Assembly: GCA_964573295.1 (NCBI GenBank)
Contig: CAZNJE010000018.1
Span: 1 to 64,000 of the forward strand
DNA from: CAYQJL01 sp964573295
GTDB lineage: Bacteria > Eisenbacteria > RBG-16-71-46 > CAIMUX01 > WJJG01
Reading direction: 5' to 3'
DNA length: 64,000 bases
This document shows, in pieces, positions 8,439 through 17,147 of this stretch (its first letter is position 1; every line of letters begins with the position of its first letter). The notes under the pieces were generated by a model, which was not told the DNA's origin, ran no database searches, and saw only the letters and a program-made list of their open reading frames with translations. The position numbers and the translations under genes were made by a program.

Positions 8439-8787
8439 AGCTGGATTCAGAGACAAGGCCCACCTAGGCCCATGCAAAGCCCGGAGGCGCATACCTCCGG
8501 GCTTTGTCGATCCGTCGATCCGGATGACTCCGCCCCCTGGTAGATCGCCGAGTAGCATACGGCGTATACGACCAACTGCCCTCGCTGCAACCAGTTCGCG
8601 TCTCCGCCCGGACAGAGCGCATCTCCCGCAGAAACCGCTTTGCACCCCACCGGCTTGGCGCTACCATGGACCCGGGACGGTAGGCTCGGGAAATGGACTC
8701 TTGGGCCTTGAGGACGTTCGTGAGCAAACCGCCCGTATTGAGACGTTCCTTGCAGCAAGGTTAAATGTGCATCGAAGGAGGTAGGCA
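8439..8787. other. Spacer between the paralogues (terminator plus leader of copy 2)
   Basis: It contains the hairpin at 8475-8506 and then about 280 bp leading to copy 2. The last ~45 bp (GCAGCAAGG, then TGCATCGAAGGAGG) closely match the leader just before copy 1, so the duplicated unit includes the 5' leader. No gene is seen. Confidence 0.6.
8475..8506 (+). terminator. Hairpin terminator after paralogue 1
   Basis: A perfect 13-bp stem (8475-8487 with 8494-8506) closes a 6-nt CGCATA loop just downstream of the stop. Only short T-runs are present, inside the stem end, so it may need help to terminate or may mainly protect the mRNA 3' end. Confidence 0.75.
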
Positions 8788-9483
8788 ATGAAGAAAGTGC
8801 TCGCAGTGATGAGCCTCCTAGCTCTCGCTGGCACCGCCTACGCAGGCGACCCGCAGGTCGAGACGGTCCCGGTGGACCGGGCTAACGACTCGTGCGAGTT
8901 GACCGTGGTCACCTATGACTGGGACTTCTCCCAGGGTGATCAGGGCTTCACGCATGCGGTCTGTGAGGCCGGTGGTATCGATGACTGGGCGTATGGCGTT
9001 CCGACGAACCCCGAGGTTCCGATCAACGTCGCCGTCTGGGGCACGGGCCTCGCCGGTGACTACAGCAACAACAGCGGTTCCGGACTCTATGCCCCAGCGT
9101 TCATGGTGAGTGAAGATGCGTACCTCATGGAGGTTTCGCACTACTTCGACACCGAGAACAACTACGATGGCTTCAACGTGTCGGTGAACGGCGAGGTCAT
9201 CCAGCCGTACACCCCCTATCCGGCCACGATCAACACCAGCACCAGTTTCTACGCGTTCTGCGTGGACATGGAGCCGGGTTGGACCGATGGCCCGGCCACG
9301 TCGCTCGACTGCTTCGACCTTTCGCCCTGGATGGGCCAGACGGTCGAGGTCGAGTTCGCGTTCGGTTCGGATAGCAGTGTGAGTTATCCAGGCTGGTTCA
9401 TCTACTACGTCAAGGTCGGCGGTCAGGGCGGCACGCCCACCGAGAGCTCGACGTGGGGCTCCATCAAGGGGCTGTTCCAGTAG
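8788..9483 (+). CDS. Secreted MAM/jelly-roll-like protein, paralogue 2
   Basis: This 231-residue protein is a near-twin of the preceding gene and shares most residues throughout. It has its own signal peptide (MKKVLAVMSLLALAGTAYA) and the ribosome-binding site GAAGGAGG before ATG 8788. Differences are scattered (for example NNSGS for NGSGS, and DSSVSYPGW for DDIVSYPGW), so this is an aged tandem duplication rather than an assembly duplicate. The four cysteines and the C-terminal STWGSIKGLFQ are conserved. It has a separate leader and terminator, so the two copies can be expressed independently. Confidence 0.82.
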   Translation: MKKVLAVMSLLALAGTAYAGDPQVETVPVDRANDSCELTVVTYDWDFSQGDQGFTHAVCEAGGIDDWAYGVPTNPEVPINVAVWGTGLAGDYSNNSGSGLYAPAFMVSEDAYLMEVSHYFDTENNYDGFNVSVNGEVIQPYTPYPATINTSTSFYAFCVDMEPGWTDGPATSLDCFDLSPWMGQTVEVEFAFGSDSSVSYPGWFIYYVKVGGQGGTPTESSTWGSIKGLFQ

Positions 9484-9518
9484 AGCTGGGTTTCGAGAAG
9501 GCCCATTCAGGCCCGCGA

Positions 9519-9550
9519 CAAGGCCCGGGAGCGCAAGCTTCCGGGCCTTG
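9519..9550 (+). terminator. Hairpin terminator after paralogue 2
   Basis: A 14-bp stem (9519-9532 with 9537-9550, one G-T wobble) is capped by a GCAA tetraloop. It sits at the same distance from the stop as the hairpin of paralogue 1, and the flanking AGCTGG...AAGGCCCA sequence is shared, so the terminator was duplicated with the gene and has since diverged. Confidence 0.78.
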
Positions 9551-9571
9551 CGTATGCAGCCCTCGGCACAC

Positions 9572-9620
9572 TTCAGCGCGCTTCGGCGCGCTTCGGCGGG
9601 CTTCGGCGGACTTCGGCAGG
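9572..9620. repeat. 10-bp tandem array next to the aminopeptidase stop
   Basis: Five units of CGCGCTTCGG-type sequence (TTCGGC core) abut the stop codon of the minus-strand aminopeptidase at 9621-9623. Confidence 0.75.
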
Positions 9621-11405
9621 CTAGATGGGACGGGTCGCCAGTTCCAGATAGACCCGATTGGCCGAGTCCAGGTGCGGCGCGAGTTCATCCCGCACCCACG
9701 AGTGATACCCGTTCAGCCACTTGATCTCCTCGGAATCCATGAGGGATGGCTCCACCAGCCGCACGTCGATCGGACAAAGCGTCAGGGTTTCGCACTCGAG
9801 CCATCCAGGCTCTCCCTTCTTGGGCCTGCCTGATGATTGCAGCACGACCATGTTCTCGATCCGGATGCCGAACTTGCCGTCCTCGTAGTGGCCGGGTTCG
9901 ATCGTGAGCACGTTGCCCACGCCCAGCTTACCCGAATTGCGCGGTGAGAAGCCAACGGGCCCCTCGTGCACGCACAGGAACGAGCCCACCCCATGTCCGG
10001 TGCCGTGACGGTAGTTGAGCCTGCCGTCCCACAGCGGCTTGCGGGCCAGGGCGTCTACCCAGCCTCCCTGCACGCCTTCCGGGAACGTGGCGGTCGAGAG
10101 GGCAATCACCCCTTTCAGGACCCGGGTGAAGCAAGCCTTCTCGTGATCGGTGGGATCGCCGAAGCAGATCGTGCGCGTGACGTCGGTGGTGCCGGTCAGG
10201 TACTGGCCGCCGCTATCGAACAGGTACAGGCCCCGGCCCTTGAGCTTCGCGGGCCGGTCGGTCTTGGTGGGGTCATAGTGAATGACCGCTCCGTTGGCCT
10301 TCCAAGAGGAGATGTAGGCGAAGGAAGGCCCTTGGTAGAGTTCGCCTTCCGAACGAAATCCTTCGAGCGCCTCGATGCAATCGACCTCTGTGAGCCGCCC
10401 GCGCTGTGGAACCGACTCGAGCCAGTTCAGGAAGCGCACCAGCGCGATGCCGTCCTGAACATGGGCATGGCGCATACCGCGCTGCTCAGCTCGATTCTTG
10501 ACTGCCTTGGCGGCCTGCACGGGACTAGGGCCATAGACCAGCCGGGCGCCCTTGAGCCGATCGAGCGTCCAGCGGTTGACCTCCCCGGGGTCGACCCACA
10601 CGCGCGCTTTCGCTTTGACGTAGGCACGCAAGGCCTTGCCAAACGCCTCGTAGGGTTCGATCGTCGCCACCGTGCCGAGCCACTGCTGCATCGCCGGGCT
10701 CAGCTTCTCCACCTTCACGAAGAGCGTGGCCGACTTGCGGCCCACGATGGCGTGGGCAATCACCAGCGGGTTGAACTGCACGTCGGTGCCGCGCATGTTG
10801 AAAGTCCAGGCCACCGCATCCAGCGCGGAGATGACGAGAGCTTCGGCATCCTGCTCCTTCATCTGCTCGCGCAACCGCGTCAGCTTCTCGCTCACCTTCT
10901 CACCCGCGTAGCGATCGGCGAGACGCATCACCGGGTCGGCCGGCAAGGGCGGCTGATCAGCCCAGATGTCATCGACCAGGTTATTCGGCAAGAGCTTGAG
11001 CTTGGCGTCACGTCCCTTGAGCACGAACTCCAGCGCCTCGGCGCGCTCCTTGGTCAGCACCTGCGGATCGACGCCTACCTCCTGGTCCTTGCGGATCTTC
11101 TTCTGCAGGTAGGCATCGACGGCCGGCACGCCCGGCTCGCCCATCTTGAAGAGTTCGATGCCCGAGCCCGCCAGCTCCCGCTCAGCCTGCAACCAGTAGC
11201 GCGAATCGGTCCAGAGGCCGGCTTCGCGCAACGTGACGACCACGTCACCGGCGCTGCCGGTGAAGCCACTGATGAACTCGCGGCGGCGCCAACAGGCAGG
11301 GACGTATTCACTCTGGTGTGGATCGGTTGACGGGATGAGGTACGCGCTGAGCCCTTCCTTGCGCATGTGCTTTCTGAGGGCCGCAAGCTTCTCCTTCGTC
11401 GTCAT
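9621..11405 (-). CDS. Xaa-Pro aminopeptidase (M24B family, long APP type)
   Basis: This 594-residue, probably cytoplasmic metallopeptidase removes N-terminal residues that precede proline. The five dinuclear metal ligands of the pita-bread fold are visible: Asp in LFDSGGQY (~395), Asp in TTDVTR (~408), His in HGTGHGVGS (~470), Glu in IEPGHYE (~503) and Glu in RIENMV (~518). The two creatinase-like N-terminal domains precede it, giving the three-domain length of the XPNPEP1-like group. Start: ATG 11405 follows GGGGAGGAAGAG. The open frame continues far upstream, but only through tandem repeats. Confidence 0.92.
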   Translation of the reverse strand: MTTKEKLAALRKHMRKEGLSAYLIPSTDPHQSEYVPACWRRREFISGFTGSAGDVVVTLREAGLWTDSRYWLQAERELAGSGIELFKMGEPGVPAVDAYLQKKIRKDQEVGVDPQVLTKERAEALEFVLKGRDAKLKLLPNNLVDDIWADQPPLPADPVMRLADRYAGEKVSEKLTRLREQMKEQDAEALVISALDAVAWTFNMRGTDVQFNPLVIAHAIVGRKSATLFVKVEKLSPAMQQWLGTVATIEPYEAFGKALRAYVKAKARVWVDPGEVNRWTLDRLKGARLVYGPSPVQAAKAVKNRAEQRGMRHAHVQDGIALVRFLNWLESVPQRGRLTEVDCIEALEGFRSEGELYQGPSFAYISSWKANGAVIHYDPTKTDRPAKLKGRGLYLFDSGGQYLTGTTDVTRTICFGDPTDHEKACFTRVLKGVIALSTATFPEGVQGGWVDALARKPLWDGRLNYRHGTGHGVGSFLCVHEGPVGFSPRNSGKLGVGNVLTIEPGHYEDGKFGIRIENMVVLQSSGRPKKGEPGWLECETLTLCPIDVRLVEPSLMDSEEIKWLNGYHSWVRDELAPHLDSANRVYLELATRPI

Positions 11406-11428
11406 CTCTTCCTCCCCTTCTGGCGTTT

Positions 11429-11483
11429 CTCCTGAGTCTCTCCTGAGTCTCTCCTGAGTCTCTCCTGAGTCTCTCCTGAGTCT
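11429..11483. repeat. 11-bp tandem array, five copies
   Basis: CTCCTGAGTCT repeats five times with no mismatch, about 25 bp upstream of the aminopeptidase start on the minus strand. The 11-bp period is not divisible by three. Confidence 0.95.
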
Positions 11484-11606
11484 CTCCTCGGGGAGAGTGC
11501 CGATCGCTTGGAAGGTCTGCGTATACCGTTCCCGGGTGAACCGGAACCGCTCCCGTTGCGCGTAACCGGGGGGCCTCGCCGACCCGCGGGACCGCATGCA
11601 CCATGC

Positions 11607-11714
11607 CTGGCCCTTTGCCTGGCCCTTTGCCTGGCCCTTTGCCTGGCCCCTTGTTTGGCCCCTTGTTTGGCCCCTTGCCTGGCCCCTTGTTTGGCCCCTT
11701 GTTTGGCCCCTTGC
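11607..11714. repeat. 12-bp tandem array, nine copies
   Basis: Nine units alternate between CTGGCCCTTTGC, CTGGCCCCTTGT and TTGGCCCCTTGC. Variants occur in ordered blocks, suggesting stepwise duplication. No gene is present. Confidence 0.95.
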
Positions 11715-11820
11715 CTGGCAGACCTTCACAGTAACGGGCGTCTGCTCCACTGACAAGGGCACGCTCTGCGCGCGCCATGGAATCGAGATCCCCGTGGCCG
11801 TCGGCCGCAGGTGGCAGGCG

Positions 11821-11925
11821 CCTGGCCGGTGGCGGCTGGTCGCTGGCGCCTGGCCGGTGACACCTGGCCGGTGGCACCTGGCCGGTGGCACCTGGCCGAT
11901 GGCACCTGGCCGATGGCACCTGGCC
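11821..11925. repeat. 14-bp tandem array, about 7.5 copies
   Basis: The unit CCTGGCCGGTGGCA (and a CCGATGGCA variant) repeats with period 14. Together with the 11-, 12- and 15-bp arrays it occupies most of the 859-bp space between the divergent aminopeptidase and regulator genes. Confidence 0.95.
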
Positions 11926-12090
11926 TCGCCGGGCCGGCCGGGAGCTGACCGATGACCACCGGCTACCGCCGGCTGCCCCCCGCCCCAAGCATCCTCGGAC
12001 GTGGACTTCATCTTTGGTTACGGTACACTGGTTCTCTCCGATGGCCGGTCCATCGGATCCGATCCGGCCACAAGGCAAGATGGCCCTGAG

Positions 12091-12255
12091 AGCAGAAGAC
12101 CCGGGAGCAGAAAACCCGGGAGCAACAAACCCGGGAGCAGAAGACCCGGGAGCAGAAGACCCGGGAGCAGAAAACCCGGGAGCAACAAACCCGGGAGCAG
12201 AAGACCCGGGAGCAGAAGACCCGGGAGCAGAAGACCCGGGAGCAGAAAACCAGGA
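12091..12255. repeat. 15-bp tandem array whose last copy supplies a ribosome-binding site
   Basis: Eleven copies of AGCAGAAGACCCGGG or close variants (AAAACCCGGG, AACAAACCCGGG) follow one another. The last, degenerate copy reads AGCAGAAAACCAGGA, which creates the AGGAG in front of the regulator ATG at 12265. Confidence 0.95.
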
Positions 12256-12264
12256 GAGCAGGAG

Positions 12265-13686
12265 ATGACAGGCGAACTCCATCCTGACGATCCCATTCTG
12301 TTGGTGGATGACGAACCCGACGCCCGCCGGCTTGCCGGGCTCATGCTGGCCTCGAAAGGTATCACGCACACGCTCGAGTGCGGGGACCCGCGTGATGTCC
12401 TTACGCTTCTGGAGTGTCGACCGGTCGCTGCCATTCTGCTCGACCTGATCATGCCCCACCTATCCGGCCAAGAGGTCTTGGCCGAGATTCAGCGCCGCTT
12501 CCCCGAGATTCCGGTCATCATCATGACCGGCAACGACGACATCGAAACCGCCGTCGAATGCATGCGCGAGGGCGCGGCCGACTACCTCGTCAAGCCGGTC
12601 GAGGCCGCCCAACTCGTCTCCAGCGTGCGCCGGGTGATCGAGTATGTGGAACTGCGGCACGAAAACCGCCGCCTGCGTGATAGCGTGCTATCGGGTGAAC
12701 TGCGCCGGCCCGAGGCGTTCGATGCGATCGTGACGCACGATCCCGGGATGCTGCGTATCTTCCGCTACATCGAAGCCATCGCACCCAGCCCCAAGCCGGT
12801 GCTGATCACGGGCGAGACCGGCGTGGGCAAGGAGCTCATCGGTCGCGCCATCCATCTGGCCAGCGACCGGCCGGGCAACCTGGTAGGCGTCAATGTGGCG
12901 GGCCTCGATGACTCCCTCTTCTCCGACACGATCTTCGGCCACGTCAAGGGCGCCTACACCGGAGCGCTCGAAAAGCGGCTCGGATCGGTGGAACAGGCCG
13001 CCGGCGGAACACTCATGCTGGATGAGATCGGCGACCTGCGCGCCGATTCGCAAGTGAAACTGCTGCGGCTTCTCCAGGAGCATGAATACCATCCGCTGGG
13101 TTCCTCCATGCCCAAGGTGTCCGATGCGCGCATTGTGGCGACCACCAACCGGAACATCGAAGAACAAGTGAAGGAGGGAAGTCTGCGCCGTGATCTCTAC
13201 TACCGGCTGCAAACCCACCGTATTGAGATTCCGCCGCTACGAGAGCACAAGAACGACGTCGGTCCCCTGCTCGAGCATTTCCTGCAGAAGGCGGCCCGGG
13301 AAATGGACAAGCCCGTGCCGACCTATCCGCCGCAGCTCGTGCCGCTGCTTCAATCCTACGCCTTCCCCGGCAACATCCGAGAACTCGAGAGCATGGTCTT
13401 TGACGCGGTGAGCCTGCATCGCGCCCGCATGCTGTCGATGAGGTCCTTCGAGGAGAAGATCGGGCAAGAGGTGTCCCGGGACGAGCCGGCGACGCCTTCC
13501 GCTAACCACGATCTGGCCGGAAGCTTGAAGAGCCTTCAGCAGCTGCCTTCCCTGAAGGACGCCGAGGAGGCCGTCATCGAAGCGGCGCTGACGAGAGCCG
13601 ATGGCAATCAGAGTCTGGCGGCCAAGATGCTCGGCATCTCGCGTCAGGCCCTGAACCGTAGGCTCCTCCAGAAATCCCGCATTTGA
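12265..13686 (+). CDS. NtrC-family sigma54-dependent response regulator (orphan)
   Basis: This 473-residue protein has an N-terminal receiver domain with Asp15/Asp16 and phosphoacceptor Asp60 in ILLDLIMP, and a KP lysine near 112. It is followed by an AAA+ domain with Walker A GETGVGKE (~180) and the sigma54-contact loop written GAYTGA (~229-234), the common F-to-Y variant. A Fis-type helix-turn-helix lies at the end (NQSLAAKMLGISRQALNRR). It should activate RNA polymerase-sigma54 after phosphorylation. No histidine kinase is adjacent. Its targets are unknown; the glutamine synthetase gene 1.2 kb downstream is one candidate. Confidence 0.92.
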   Translation: MTGELHPDDPILLVDDEPDARRLAGLMLASKGITHTLECGDPRDVLTLLECRPVAAILLDLIMPHLSGQEVLAEIQRRFPEIPVIIMTGNDDIETAVECMREGAADYLVKPVEAAQLVSSVRRVIEYVELRHENRRLRDSVLSGELRRPEAFDAIVTHDPGMLRIFRYIEAIAPSPKPVLITGETGVGKELIGRAIHLASDRPGNLVGVNVAGLDDSLFSDTIFGHVKGAYTGALEKRLGSVEQAAGGTLMLDEIGDLRADSQVKLLRLLQEHEYHPLGSSMPKVSDARIVATTNRNIEEQVKEGSLRRDLYYRLQTHRIEIPPLREHKNDVGPLLEHFLQKAAREMDKPVPTYPPQLVPLLQSYAFPGNIRELESMVFDAVSLHRARMLSMRSFEEKIGQEVSRDEPATPSANHDLAGSLKSLQQLPSLKDAEEAVIEAALTRADGNQSLAAKMLGISRQALNRRLLQKSRI

Positions 13687-14109
13687 GCAGGCAGCCCGCG
13701 CTCGACCGGCTGGCCGCCTGCCTGGCGCGTCCCCACTCCGCGAGACCCCGCCGCGAACCCCAGCAGCAAACGTTGCACTCGTCTTGAGACGCGATGCATC
13801 TAAGACAATATTTTTCAATTGCTTAGGACCTGGGTCGCAAAAGCGTCTCATTCCGTTGACACGGTTTCGAGTTCTCCTGAGATCAGATCGAGGCGCTAAT
13901 CTAATGATAACAAATGACTTACGATCAAAAGTGCGCTCGTGGAACGCTTTCTTCTAGGAAAACGGGTGGGGCAAGGCTCCACGGTCGTCGTGTGTCGCCC
14001 TGCGCGCACCGCTTGTGGCTTGTTTGGGGTGCGAAGCACGGAATCTTTCAGGGTGGCGATACCCCTTTTGTGCGACGGCCAGGAGCCTCCGTGACAGGAG
14101 GGACCGTTC
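13687..14109. other. Gene-free spacer with AT-rich core
   Basis: Around 13780-13920 the sequence becomes AT-rich. A weak promoter-like pair TTGAGA (13784-13789) and AATATT (13807-13812) with 17 bp spacing could serve the downstream SpoIIAA-like gene. A TTGACA at ~13855 lacks a matching -10. No sigma54 -24/-12 site was found. Reverse-strand open frames here look like shadows. Confidence 0.4.
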
Positions 14110-14487
14110 ATGACGGGCGACGTTACGATTCAGTCCACTCAGGATCAGCTGTGTCTGCAGCTTCGCGGCGACGTCTCGAATCTTCCCTGGTGTGAGATCT
14201 GGCAGCAGCTTGAAGCGAAGGTCGAGTCCTGCCAACCGCAGCAGATGCTGATTGAGGCTCAAGTCTCCCGTTGGCCGAGCATCGTGCAGCTCTACGGTTG
14301 GCCGCAGCGGCTCCGTGAGACCGGTGTTCGCGAGATTTGCCGAATCGCCATCTGCGATACCAATCCAGCCACGCAACGGGATGCTCATTTCCTCGATTGT
14401 GTCTTGCACAATCAGGGCTTTTGCTTCTCGACCGTCTGCGACAACGTGGCTGATGCCGGTGCGTGGCTGAGCCGTCAGCCGGCCTAG
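14110..14487 (+). CDS. SpoIIAA-like (STAS-type) small protein
   Basis: This 125-residue protein starts at ATG 14110 after AGGAGGG with good spacing. It looks like the SpoIIAA-like fold: an opening beta strand pair (LCLQLRGDVSN), a central alternating helix/strand region (ICRIAICDTN) and a terminal DAGAWLSRQP resembling the family's closing 'ealaWL' segment. Four cysteines are present. The function of this family is not settled; a regulatory or lipid-binding role is possible. It stands alone between the NtrC-type regulator and glutamine synthetase. Confidence 0.6.
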   Translation: MTGDVTIQSTQDQLCLQLRGDVSNLPWCEIWQQLEAKVESCQPQQMLIEAQVSRWPSIVQLYGWPQRLRETGVREICRIAICDTNPATQRDAHFLDCVLHNQGFCFSTVCDNVADAGAWLSRQPA

Positions 14488-14860
14488 CCAACCGCGAGGG
14501 ACACGCCTCGCCCCCCAGCCCCATCCGACATGGGGCCGTCGTGTTGACAAGTGTTCCAGGAGCCCGAAGGCCTCGGGGCCCCCAAGGGGGCTCCGAGGCC
14601 AAGTCGTTCGAACAACACCCCCCGCGGTTCGGGCGCCACACCCGCGCATTCCTGCACAGCGGCAGGCGTTTCGACACGCCCCCCACCTGCTCCGGCACCA
14701 ACGCAGGCATTCCAGCAGGACAGCAAAACCTTCTAGCACGACCCACCGAATCCGCGTAGCATCCCGGCCAGGTGAACATGGATCGTGGTAGTCAGCTTCG
14801 TCACTCGCTTCGGGTATCGTCCGTAAGTCCATTGAGGGTCCTTAGCAGGAGGTTGCGCCC
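14488..14860. other. Spacer before glutamine synthetase
   Basis: It holds a strong palindromic hairpin (14569-14600) and then about 250 bp without a recognisable gene up to the AGGAGG at 14847-14852. A reverse-strand open frame here is Arg/Cys-rich and judged to be a shadow. Confidence 0.5.
14569..14600 (+). terminator. Near-perfect 32-nt palindromic hairpin
   Basis: GGCCTCGG...CCGAGGCC arms continue inward through GCCC/GGGC with a single G-T pair, giving a stem of up to 13-14 bp about 80 nt after the SpoIIAA-like stop. It lacks a T-run, so terminator function is tentative. Confidence 0.5.
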
Positions 14861-17053
14861 TTGCACGAGTCCACGCCAATGCATTCCCAGGCAACGAACG
14901 CCACCGGCGTGCCATCTTTCGGTGAGCTCACCTTTACCGGCGCGGCCATGAAGCGCGGCCTGCCCTCGGATGTCTACCTTCGCCTGCACCAGACCATCCG
15001 ACGTGGATTGCCCCTTGAACCCGGTATCGCTGACGTCGTCGCGCTGGCCATGAAGGAGTGGGCGATCGCGCACGGCGCCTCGCATTATTGCCACTGGTTC
15101 CAGCCCCTGACCGGGGCCACGGCGGAGAAGCACGAAGGCTTCCTCCATCCCGATGGTGCCGGGGGCGCGATCAACCGCTTCTCGGGCGATCAACTCATCC
15201 TGGGAGAACCCGACGCCAGTTCCTTCCCCTCCGGCGGCATTCGGGATACGTACGAAGCCCGCGGCTACACGGCTTGGGACCCGACCAGCCCGGCCTTCAT
15301 CCTGCGGGGCACCTCGGCGGCCACGCTGTGTATCCCCAGCGTGTTCGTCTCCTATCACGGGGAAGCGCTCGACAAGAAAACGCCGCTGCTACGTTCGATG
15401 CAAGCAGTGGCCCGTCACGCTGTCCGCATACTGACCGCCTTCGGCGAAGACCCCGACGATGTCCAGGTGATGACGACCCTCGGCGCCGAGCAAGAGTATT
15501 TCCTCATCGATGAGGCCTTCTACCGGAAGCGCCGTGATCTGCAGATCTGCGGCCGAACCCTGCTCGGCGCGCCACCGCCGAAGGGACACCAACTCGATGA
15601 CCACTACTTTGGATCGATCCACGACCGCGTACTCGCCTATATGCACGACAGCGAGCAACAGCTGTATCAACTTGGCGTCCCCGTCAAAACGCGTCACAAC
15701 GAGGTCGCGCCGGGGCAATTCGAGCTAGCGCCGCTCTTCGAAGAAACCAATGTCGCGGCCGATCACCAGATGCTCGTCATGCACGTCTTGCAACGCACCG
15801 CCCGGCGGCACGGCTTCGTTTGCCTGCTGCACGAGAAGCCCTTCGCGGGTGTCAACGGCTCCGGCAAGCACGTGAACTGGTCGCTGGCCACATCACGCGG
15901 CGTCAATCTGCTCGATCCGCGCGAGAGCGCGCACACCAACATGCAATTCCTGGTCTTCTTGACGGCCGTCATCCGCGCCGTTGACCGTTACGGCCACCTG
16001 CTGCGCGCCTCAGTGGCCGGTGCGGGCAACGACCATCGCCTGGGCTCGAACGAGGCGCCCCCGGCAATCATCTCGATCTTCTTGGGGGACATGCTCTCGG
16101 ACCTGCTCGATCAGATCGCACGCGGCCGCACGGGCAACCTGCGCAAAAGCGGCCACCTGAAGCTGGGCGCCCACACGCTGCCTCAGATTCCGAAGCACGC
16201 CAGCGACCGCAATCGGACGAGCCCGTTCGCGTTCACGGGTGACAAGTTCGAGTTCCGCGCGGTGGGATCGCTGGCCACGGTGGCCTGGCCCTGCACCGTG
16301 CTCAACACGATCGCCGCCGAGTCGCTGGACTTCATGGCCACCGAGCTCGAGCGGCGCATGAAGCGGCGCACGCCGAGAACACAGATCGAGACGGTGGTGA
16401 AGGGACTCTTGCGGGAGGTGCTTCGGAAGCACCGGCGGATCGTCTTTGACGGCGACAGCTACTCCGACGCCTGGCACAAGGAGGCCGCGCGTCGCGACCT
16501 ACCCCACCTGCCGGGCACCGCCGATGCTCTGCCCGTACTGTGGCAACGCCCCACCCAGGACCTCTTCCGCACCTACGGCGTGCTCTCGACTCGTGAGCTC
16601 CGGGCCCGGATCCATGTCCAGACTTCGAAGTACAACGCGATCCTGGCCATCGAAGCACGCACGCTGCTGGGTATGCTTCGCCAGCAGGTGCTACCGGCGG
16701 CGCTGCGCTCCCAAGAAGAGCTCGCCCGGCTCGTCGCCGCCACGCAGGCGGCCGACCAGGTAGACTTCCAGAGCCAGACAATGCTCGGCGAGCTGATGGC
16801 TGAGATCTCGAAGCTGCGCGAGAGCATGGATCACATCGAGTCCGCCCTCGCCATCGATTACGAGAACCACGTACCCAACGGCGTGCGTCCGGCCAACGGT
16901 CTGCGCGCCGCCCAGCGGCAATCACGCCACGTGCGTGACCGGCTCATCCCGGCGATGGAAGCCGCACGGACTGCCGCTGATCGCTTGGAGATGATGCTTC
17001 CGGCGGATCGCTGGCCGCTGCCCACCTACGCGGATATGCTCTTCGAGCTGTAG
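14861..17053 (+). CDS. glnN: Glutamine synthetase type III
   Basis: This 730-residue cytoplasmic enzyme makes glutamine from glutamate, ammonia and ATP. Length and signature match the large GSIII class: GAEQEYFLID (~209), VNGSGKHVNWS (~333), NDHRLGSNEAPP (~389) and the RTSPFAFTGDKFEFRAVG block (~450-468). The AGGAGG at 14847-14852 is spaced 8 nt from TTG 14861, so TTG is the likely start; ATG 14879 would be 26 nt away. It is monocistronic, with tandem repeats directly after the stop. Confidence 0.93.
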   Translation: MHESTPMHSQATNATGVPSFGELTFTGAAMKRGLPSDVYLRLHQTIRRGLPLEPGIADVVALAMKEWAIAHGASHYCHWFQPLTGATAEKHEGFLHPDGAGGAINRFSGDQLILGEPDASSFPSGGIRDTYEARGYTAWDPTSPAFILRGTSAATLCIPSVFVSYHGEALDKKTPLLRSMQAVARHAVRILTAFGEDPDDVQVMTTLGAEQEYFLIDEAFYRKRRDLQICGRTLLGAPPPKGHQLDDHYFGSIHDRVLAYMHDSEQQLYQLGVPVKTRHNEVAPGQFELAPLFEETNVAADHQMLVMHVLQRTARRHGFVCLLHEKPFAGVNGSGKHVNWSLATSRGVNLLDPRESAHTNMQFLVFLTAVIRAVDRYGHLLRASVAGAGNDHRLGSNEAPPAIISIFLGDMLSDLLDQIARGRTGNLRKSGHLKLGAHTLPQIPKHASDRNRTSPFAFTGDKFEFRAVGSLATVAWPCTVLNTIAAESLDFMATELERRMKRRTPRTQIETVVKGLLREVLRKHRRIVFDGDSYSDAWHKEAARRDLPHLPGTADALPVLWQRPTQDLFRTYGVLSTRELRARIHVQTSKYNAILAIEARTLLGMLRQQVLPAALRSQEELARLVAATQAADQVDFQSQTMLGELMAEISKLRESMDHIESALAIDYENHVPNGVRPANGLRAAQRQSRHVRDRLIPAMEAARTAADRLEMMLPADRWPLPTYADMLFEL

Positions 17054-17056
17054 GCA

Positions 17057-17098
17057 GCTCTGATCGGCTCTGAGCGGCTCTGAGCGGCTCTGAGCGGA
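17057..17098. repeat. 10-bp tandem array after glutamine synthetase
   Basis: Four units of CTCTGAGCGG-type sequence start 4 bp after the GSIII stop codon. Confidence 0.8.
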
Positions 17099-17147
17099 AC
17101 AGAGGCCTTCGGCGTCGTTCACTCATCGATCACTCATCGATCACTCG

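Noticed and set aside
7743..9483. Paralogue pair as an assembly duplication
   Set aside because: The copies differ at many positions in coding, leader and terminator sequence, with compensating stem changes.
11406..12011. 200-residue N-terminal extension of Xaa-Pro aminopeptidase
   Set aside because: It is made of 11-, 12- and 14-bp array translations; a strong ribosome-binding site precedes ATG 11405, where the conserved protein begins.
12091..12255. Regular repeats suggesting a CRISPR array (here and at other arrays)
   Set aside because: Units are contiguous with no variable spacers, periods are only 9-46 bp, and no cas genes are present.
14000..14109. Sigma54 promoter before the SpoIIAA-like gene
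   Set aside because: Candidate GG and GC dinucleotides are 12 or 15 bp apart rather than the required 10.
13954..14832. 292-codon reverse-strand open frame over the SpoIIAA-like gene
   Set aside because: Arg/Cys/Gly-rich shadow composition. The plus-strand gene has a good ribosome-binding site and a recognisable fold pattern.
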